Positions 59,195 through 64,000 of a DNA stretch of 64,000 bases are shown here, one piece after another. Where the stretch lies: assembly GCF_002836595.1 (NCBI RefSeq), contig NZ_PJBB01000003.1, positions 4,183,501 to 4,247,500 on the forward strand, written 5' to 3'. How positions within the stretch are numbered: the first letter of the stretch is position 1; every line of letters starts with the position of its first letter. Position numbers and translations under genes: made by a program. Under the pieces are notes generated by a model, which had not been told where the DNA came from, ran no database searches, and saw only the letters and a list, made by a program, of their open reading frames with translations. The stretch comes from Tenacibaculum sp. Bg11-29. GTDB taxonomy: Bacteria > Bacteroidota > Bacteroidia > Flavobacteriales > Flavobacteriaceae.

Positions 59195-59653
59195 ATGTCA
59201 GAAAAAAAAGATTTTAGTTCAAAAGATTTTCATCAAACATTCGCGAAACCAGAAGTTAGAATGCCTGAAAGACTCATTCACAGAAGTGTTGAAGGCGAAG
59301 GTGTTCACAGTCAGTTTTCTGAAGAGAGGAAGCATCCAGTTCATTTTATTGACTTACCTAGTAAAAATGTATCTATGACAATTGGAGGGTTACTTCCAAA
59401 CCAAGTTACCAGTAGACATAGACATACTTATGAAACTGTTTTATATGTGATTGAAGGATCTGGTTGGACAGAAGTAGAAGATAAAAGAATAGCATGGAAA
59501 GCTGGTGATGCTGTCTATATCCCATCATGGGCATGGCACAGACATGGAAATCTAAGCAATGATAATTCTGCTAAGTATTTAGCTTGTGAAAATGCGCCAC
59601 AACTTCAAAACTTAGGAGTTGCCTTAAGAGAAGAAGAAGGAAGAGATTTATAA
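59195..59653 (+). CDS. Cupin-domain protein
   Basis: A 152-residue single cupin. Metal-binding cupin motif 1 is visible as TSRHRHTYETVLYVIEGSGW and motif 2 as AGDAVYIPSWAWHRHGN, together giving three His and one Glu. It could be a dioxygenase, isomerase or small-molecule binder. It lies 20 bases upstream of the DapA-like gene and probably forms an operon with it under the divergent MocR-type regulator. Confidence 0.85.
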   Translation: MSEKKDFSSKDFHQTFAKPEVRMPERLIHRSVEGEGVHSQFSEERKHPVHFIDLPSKNVSMTIGGLLPNQVTSRHRHTYETVLYVIEGSGWTEVEDKRIAWKAGDAVYIPSWAWHRHGNLSNDNSAKYLACENAPQLQNLGVALREEEGRDL

Positions 59654-59673
59654 ATCAACAATTCATTTACTAT

Positions 59674-60561
59674 ATGAACAACAATAAATTTAAAGGTATA
59701 ATTGCATATCCAATTACACCTTTCAAAAAAGACGAGAGTGTCGATATTCCATTATTTAAAAAACTAGTTGAAAGATTAGTACTAAATAATGCAAACGTAA
59801 TAGCGCCTTTAGGAAGCACTGGTGTATTACCATATTTGAATGATTCTGAAAAAGAAAGTATTGTTAAAGCAACTATCGAGCAAGTTAAAGGAAGAATTCC
59901 CGTTTTGGTTGGCGTATCAAATCTAACAACAGAAAGAACAATACATCATGCCAAATATGCTGAACAACAAGGTGTAGATGCAGTAATGATTATTCCTATG
60001 AGCTATTGGAAGTTAACAGCTGATGAAATTTTTGATCATTATAATACAGTTGCTCAAGAAATAAGCATTCCTATTATGGCTTACAATAATCCTGCAACAA
60101 GTGGTGTTGATATGCCTACAGAATTACTGGAAAGATTGTTAACAATATCAAATGTTACAATGATAAAAGAAAGTACAGGTGATATTCAACGCATGCATTA
60201 TTTGAAAAAAACACTTGGAGATAAAGTAGCCTTTTTCAACGGATCGAATCCACTTGCTTTAGGCGCCTTTGCTGCTGGAGCTACTGGATGGTGCACGGCT
60301 GCTCATAATTTAATTCCAGATTTGAATGTAAAATTATATGAAGCAATTGAAAAAAATGATCTTCAAGAAGCTCAAATTATTTTTCATAAACAACTAGATT
60401 TACTAAAATTTATTGTGAGAGTTGGACTACCTAGATCTATAAAAGCAGGGCTTAATATTCTTGGTGAAGATGGCGGATATTTAAGAAGTCCTCTAAAACC
60501 AATGCTATCAAGTGACTACAATGAATTAAGAGAGTTGTTAGAAAAAATAGCTGAGGTGTAA
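59674..60561 (+). CDS. DapA/NAL superfamily class I aldolase-like protein
   Basis: A 295-residue TIM barrel: GIIAYPITPFKKDESVD, the GSTGVLPYL loop (GTTG-like), the conserved Tyr in PIMAYNNPATSG and the Schiff-base lysine in VTMIKESTGD. These enzymes cleave or form pyruvate-type carbon bonds (dihydrodipicolinate synthase, N-acetylneuraminate lyase, 2-keto-3-deoxy acids). The MocR and cupin neighbours suggest catabolism of an amino or hydroxy acid rather than lysine synthesis. Confidence 0.88.
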   Translation: MNNNKFKGIIAYPITPFKKDESVDIPLFKKLVERLVLNNANVIAPLGSTGVLPYLNDSEKESIVKATIEQVKGRIPVLVGVSNLTTERTIHHAKYAEQQGVDAVMIIPMSYWKLTADEIFDHYNTVAQEISIPIMAYNNPATSGVDMPTELLERLLTISNVTMIKESTGDIQRMHYLKKTLGDKVAFFNGSNPLALGAFAAGATGWCTAAHNLIPDLNVKLYEAIEKNDLQEAQIIFHKQLDLLKFIVRVGLPRSIKAGLNILGEDGGYLRSPLKPMLSSDYNELRELLEKIAEV

Positions 60562-60655
60562 TTTTAAAAAACATTCTAATTATTTTTTTAAAAAGGAATC
60601 CAAACTAAATTCACATAGGCAATAATGCTTATAAAATAATTTAAATATAATAAAA

Positions 60656-60889
60656 ATGAGTAAATCTGTTTTTTATCACGCAGGATGTCCAGTTTGTATT
60701 AGTGCAGAACACGACATAGTTAATCTTATAGGAAATGATAACGTAGAGATTGTAAATATAGGTGACGTAAGAGATAGAATATCCGAAGCTGAAACTACAG
60801 GCGTAGAGTCTGTACCAGTTTTATTAACTCCTAATGGTAATGTATTACACCTAAACTATGGTGCATTTATAGCAGATCTAAAGGGGTAA
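60656..60889 (+). CDS. Thioredoxin-like small protein, copy 2
   Basis: A 77-residue paralogue of the protein at 55417 with redox motif CPVC at residues 11-14 and ESVPVLLT. It opens the second redox block (secreted protein, DUF2024, catalase). The N-terminus MSKSVFYHAGC-VCISAEHDI is almost the same in both copies. Confidence 0.82.
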   Translation: MSKSVFYHAGCPVCISAEHDIVNLIGNDNVEIVNIGDVRDRISEAETTGVESVPVLLTPNGNVLHLNYGAFIADLKG

Positions 60890-60900
60890 TTCCTCATTCT

Positions 60901-60950
60901 ATAAAAGTTAGGAACCCATATTATTTAAGAATTCCTAACTTTTATTAAAA
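60901..60950 (+). terminator. Hairpin after the second thioredoxin-like gene
   Basis: Perfect 14-bp stem ATAAAAGTTAGGAA (60901-60914) with its complement (60932-60945), loop 17 bases. It occupies the same place as the hairpin after copy 1, with unrelated sequence. Confidence 0.7.
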
Positions 60951-60977
60951 ATATTTATAACCATAAAAATTTATAAA

Positions 60978-61706
60978 ATGAAATTAAGTGTATTAGCATT
61001 AACAGGATTAATGAGTCTAAGTTTAAGCACTAAATCTTGTGTTCAAAAAGTAAAAGCTTATGATAATGACGATTTTAAAATCACGAAAGCAGAAGTAATA
61101 CATCACTCAGATTTAAGTGTAAGTGTTTGGAGAATTGATGTAAAAGGAACAGCAGGTAAAACAACTCCAATACCTAACGGTTCTATGGATGGTGCTCCAG
61201 TATTAGGATACGTATTTCCTACGTCATTAAAACCAACAGATGTAGGTTTTAGTATGACAGAAGCTATGGTTGCAATGGCGTTAACGTCTCACCCGGACTT
61301 TGATGATACTCCTATTTGGGATGAAAATAATGATACAGATTTTGCTAACGATGGTATTATATGGCATACTCATTGGGTTGTTCTTCATGAAGATAAACGT
61401 GTTCCTGGAGGATTAGCTGTAAAACAATTTACTAAAGCTGATAACGTAACATTACCTCCTACAAATCCTGGAATGCCTATGTATATGGATTCTCCAGGAT
61501 TTCCTGTAACAACAAAAGGAAATACTATTATAGTGGTTATTCCTGATTACAGAATGAACAATCAAACAGTATTTACTTATGATGCTGTTGCTACACATAT
61601 GATTGTAAATGCAAGTAAAAAAGATATGCCTATGCTGGGGGTTTATAATGTACTTAGTATAGCAAGTGGAGACTTGTCCCTTCCTTATACTGTGAAAAAT
61701 AAATAA
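60978..61706 (+). CDS. Exported protein of unknown function linked to catalase
   Basis: A 242-residue precursor with an N-terminal hydrophobic signal (MKLSVLALTGLMSLSLSTKSC). KSC is not a good lipobox, so cleavage could be of either type. The mature protein is globular with FKITKAEVIHHSDLSVSVWRIDVKG, VLGYVFPTSLKP, IIWHTHWVVLHED and IIVVIPDYRMN. The WHTHWV pattern might bind a metal. I do not recognise the family. It lies between the second thioredoxin-like and DUF2024 genes and upstream of catalase, so an oxidative-stress role outside the cytoplasm is possible. Confidence 0.72.
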   Translation: MKLSVLALTGLMSLSLSTKSCVQKVKAYDNDDFKITKAEVIHHSDLSVSVWRIDVKGTAGKTTPIPNGSMDGAPVLGYVFPTSLKPTDVGFSMTEAMVAMALTSHPDFDDTPIWDENNDTDFANDGIIWHTHWVVLHEDKRVPGGLAVKQFTKADNVTLPPTNPGMPMYMDSPGFPVTTKGNTIIVVIPDYRMNNQTVFTYDAVATHMIVNASKKDMPMLGVYNVLSIASGDLSLPYTVKNK

Positions 61707-61820
61707 TAATTGGTTGTAGAATTTAAAACCCTTCTATATTAAAACGTAAAGATTTTTTTACAATTGGAATTCAATATATCTTATATCTAAATAAAGTAAT
61801 TAACTTAAAATAAATATAAA

Positions 61821-62063
61821 ATGAAAATTTCAGTTTACGATACATACGTACCAAAAGATGAAAATACAGTAATGCATTTTGATATCCTTGTTGAAGATAA
61901 GGATACTATCGAAAACGTATACAAGTATGGAAAAAAAGGAATTCCTAATTTCAAATTAACAACTAAAGAATGTAATTTCTGTCATATGGAAGCTGCACCT
62001 GAAGAAGTTGAACAGTCCATCAAAGAAAAAGGATATTACATTATTGAAATGGAAAACTGTTAA
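61821..62063 (+). CDS. DUF2024 family protein, copy 2
   Basis: An 80-residue paralogue of the protein at 55710: KISVYDTYV, VMHFDILVED, KECNFCHMEAAP and YYIIEMENC are conserved, including the CxxCH motif. It is 5 residues shorter in the middle. It lies upstream of catalase in the second redox block. Confidence 0.85.
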   Translation: MKISVYDTYVPKDENTVMHFDILVEDKDTIENVYKYGKKGIPNFKLTTKECNFCHMEAAPEEVEQSIKEKGYYIIEMENC

Positions 62064-62176
62064 GAATTATAGTATAAATAAAAAGGTGTATGTCTTAAAT
62101 CCCTATATTTAAGAGTTCTTTCTCCTTAAATTCTTAATTGTGAGAAATAATACCTTCATTATAAATTAATAAAATT

Positions 62177-63643
62177 ATGGAAGAATCTAAAAACAAATTG
62201 ACATCGGTTTCTGGAAGACCAATATCCGAAAACCAAAATGTGCAAACAGCAGGAAAACGAGGGCCTATGTTAATGCAAGATGTATGGTATCTCGAAAAAA
62301 TGGCTCATTTCGATAGAGAAGTAATTCCAGAGAGAAGAATGCATGCAAAAGGATCAGCTGCTTTTGGATCGTTTACCGTTACACATGATATAACTAAATA
62401 TACAAAAGCTAAGATATTTTCTGAAATAGGAAAAAAAACAGATGTGTTTTTACGTTTTTCTACTGTTGCTGGAGAACGTGGAGCGGCAGATGCAGAGCGT
62501 GATATTAGAGGTTTTGCTGTTAAATTTTATACAGAAGAAGGTAATTGGGATCTTGTAGGGAACAATACACCTGTATTTTTTATACGTGATCCATATAAGT
62601 TTCCTGACCTTAATAAAGCAGTAAAAAGAGACCCCAAAACAAACTTAAGAAGTGCTAATAATAATTGGGACTATTGGACACTTTTACCAGAATCATTGCA
62701 TCAAGTAACAATGACAATGAGTGAGCGGGGCATTCCAAAGTCATATCGTACTATGAATGGTTATGGAAGTCATACCTTTAGTTTCATAAACGATAATAAT
62801 GAACGTTCTTGGGTGAAATTTCATTTTAAAACAGCTCAAGGTATTCAAACCCTTACCGATCAAGAAGCAGAAGTTTTGGTAGGTAAAGATAGAGAAAGTC
62901 ATCAGCGCGATCTTTTTGATAGTATAGAGAACAAAGATTTCCCTAAGTGGAATTTGAAGATTCAAATAATGACCGAATCTCAAGCAAAAAACCATCCAAC
63001 AAATCCTTTCGATTTAACAAAAGTATGGTCTCATAAAGATTACCCGTTGATTGATGTAGGAACCTTAGAACTAAATAGAAATCCAGAAAACTATTTTGCA
63101 GATGTAGAGCAAGCTGCTTTTAATCCTGCTAATGTAGTCCCAGGAATAAGTTTTTCACCTGACAAAATGTTGCAAGGTAGGCTATTCTCTTATGGAGATA
63201 CCCAACGCTATCGTCTTGGAGTTAATCACTATCAAATTCCTGTAAACGCGCCTAAATGCCCTTTTCATAATCATCATAAAGATGGTGCAATGAGAGTAGA
63301 TGGTAACGGCGGAGGAACCGTTCATTACGAACCTAATAGTTATGGTAAATGGCAAGAACAAAAGCAATTTCAAGAACCAAATCTAGCTTTAGATGGAGCA
63401 GCAGATCATTATGATTTTAGAGATGATGATGATGACTACTTCACCCAACCTGGTAACTTATTTAGAATAATGACTACAAATCAACAGCAAGTGTTATTTG
63501 AAAATACTGCTAGATCATTAGGAAGTGCAGAAAAATTTATACAAGAAAGGCACATTCAAAATTGTTATAAAGCAGATCCTAATTATGGTAAAGGAATTGC
63601 TATTGCTTTGAATATTAAACTAACAGATTTAGATATAAGTTAA
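62177..63643 (+). CDS. katA: Monofunctional haem catalase
   Basis: A 488-residue small-subunit catalase that breaks hydrogen peroxide down to water and oxygen. The catalytic His56 lies in [12 protein letters not shown], and the conserved [43 protein letters not shown] follows with the active-site Asn. The proximal haem ligand is Tyr339 in [14 protein letters not shown]. No C-terminal flavodoxin-like domain is present. It is probably cytoplasmic. It ends the second redox block, and a decayed MarR copy follows directly. Confidence 0.97.
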   Translation: MEESKNKLTSVSGRPISENQNVQTAGKRGPMLMQDVWYLEKMAHFDREVIPERRMHAKGSAAFGSFTVTHDITKYTKAKIFSEIGKKTDVFLRFSTVAGERGAADAERDIRGFAVKFYTEEGNWDLVGNNTPVFFIRDPYKFPDLNKAVKRDPKTNLRSANNNWDYWTLLPESLHQVTMTMSERGIPKSYRTMNGYGSHTFSFINDNNERSWVKFHFKTAQGIQTLTDQEAEVLVGKDRESHQRDLFDSIENKDFPKWNLKIQIMTESQAKNHPTNPFDLTKVWSHKDYPLIDVGTLELNRNPENYFADVEQAAFNPANVVPGISFSPDKMLQGRLFSYGDTQRYRLGVNHYQIPVNAPKCPFHNHHKDGAMRVDGNGGGTVHYEPNSYGKWQEQKQFQEPNLALDGAADHYDFRDDDDDYFTQPGNLFRIMTTNQQQVLFENTARSLGSAEKFIQERHIQNCYKADPNYGKGIAIALNIKLTDLDIS

Positions 63644-63654
63644 TAGCTTATACT

Positions 63655-63964
63655 AAATTCAAAAGGTTCTAGAAGTTTTACACTAGTAGAGAAAAAGATA
63701 CTGTCGCAAAAACAAGTCTATTGTCTTTACTAGTGCTTTAAATGAATCTATTTATACTCTATCCGAAACAGAAAAGATCATTTCTTAAAAGCAATTAATT
63801 TATCAATTAAATCAAAAGGATATCATCTCTACAAAACGAATGTCTTTAACTTGTTACCTTTACAAATAAGAGGATAATAATCATTATTGTAAGCTAATTG
63901 AAAACAATTACAAAATTTAAAGCAACAAATAGATTATCCAGAACATCAAACACTACACAACTGA
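63655..63964 (+). pseudogene. Decayed 3' half of a MarR gene
   Basis: About 305 bases align with the last 105 codons of the MarR gene (57368-57686): AAGGTTCTAGAAG, TATTTATCAATTAAATCAAA-type blocks, CAAAACGAATGTCTTTAACTTG and AGAACATCAAACACTACACAA. In the aligned frame the cysteine region reads CYLYK followed by TAA, and small indels break the frame elsewhere. No 5' half is present; it starts 12 bases after the catalase stop. Confidence 0.85.
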
Positions 63965-64000
63965 TGGAAAACATTACAAATAATTTAAACATCATTCGTA
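63964..64000 (+). CDS. Possible start of a further gene
   Basis: ATG at 63964 overlaps the last stop of the decayed MarR copy (TGATG) and opens a frame of 12 codons (MENITNNLNIIR) to the window edge. Too short to identify. Confidence 0.3.
   Translation, partial: MENITNNLNIIR

Noticed and set aside
1..64000. tRNA, rRNA, tmRNA or CRISPR arrays
   Set aside because: No cloverleaf-like GC-rich segments with CCA-type ends, no rRNA core sequences and no evenly spaced direct repeats were seen on reading both strands; short RNAs could still be missed without a covariance search.

Overview
The window is a low-GC, densely coded stretch of a Bacteroidota chromosome, most likely a marine Flavobacteriaceae species of Tenacibaculum or Polaribacter type. 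Supporting signs are type IX secretion (T9SS) sorting domains of types A and B, DUF5916, TIGR02757, DUF3276 and DUF6268 family proteins, a long NusB, leucine dehydrogenase, Bacteroidota promoter boxes (TAnnTTTG at -7, TTTG at -33), lack of obvious Shine-Dalgarno sites and several TTG starts. I see no rRNA, tRNA or CRISPR array.

Layout. Positions 1-4300 hold the end of a TonB-dependent receptor, a Crp/Fnr regulator with a DoxX-like membrane protein, and a menaquinone-type cluster (hotdog thioesterase, alpha/beta hydrolase, isochorismate synthase). Positions 4440-15600 are housekeeping: a PUR-alpha-like protein, an ABC exporter, leucine dehydrogenase, nusB-DUF1573-yajC-ybbR-coaE, a two-component system and an ABC-2 transporter. 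Positions 15980-21510 carry two T9SS type B adhesin-like proteins that share a near-identical C-terminus. Then come uvrB, a second Crp/Fnr regulator with an SDR protein, a decayed partial copy of sucC, intact sucC, a DUF5916 outer-membrane protein, a LolD-like ATPase with a fused membrane tail, a CPBP protease and TIGR02757. Positions 33020-38515 are a pair of large secreted chitinases (GH19 and GH18). Positions 39286-45053 are mostly minus-strand genes, ending with rimO.

Positions 45100-55400 are an accessory island. Its core is a type VI secretion effector: an Hcp/TssD domain joined to an HExxH metallopeptidase, followed by a lipoprotein that is probably its immunity partner. Behind it lie a displaced second copy of the toxin tip, a second lipoprotein, a third broken toxin tail, a membrane protein and a frameshifted transglutaminase-like gene. 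This is the layout expected of a polymorphic-toxin locus with stored tip/immunity modules. Two related arrays of decayed transposase (DDE type plus IS110 type) flank a lipoprotein gene and an unrecognised two-gene unit (small P-loop ATPase plus two-helix membrane protein). Short sequences recur at the 5' and 3' edges of these accessory genes.

Positions 55417-64000 hold a redox-flavoured block present in two diverged copies. Copy one is thioredoxin-like, DUF2024, GGCT, AAA ATPase and MarR; copy two is thioredoxin-like, a secreted protein, DUF2024, catalase and a decayed MarR. Between them sits a MocR-type regulator diverging from a cupin/DapA-like gene pair.
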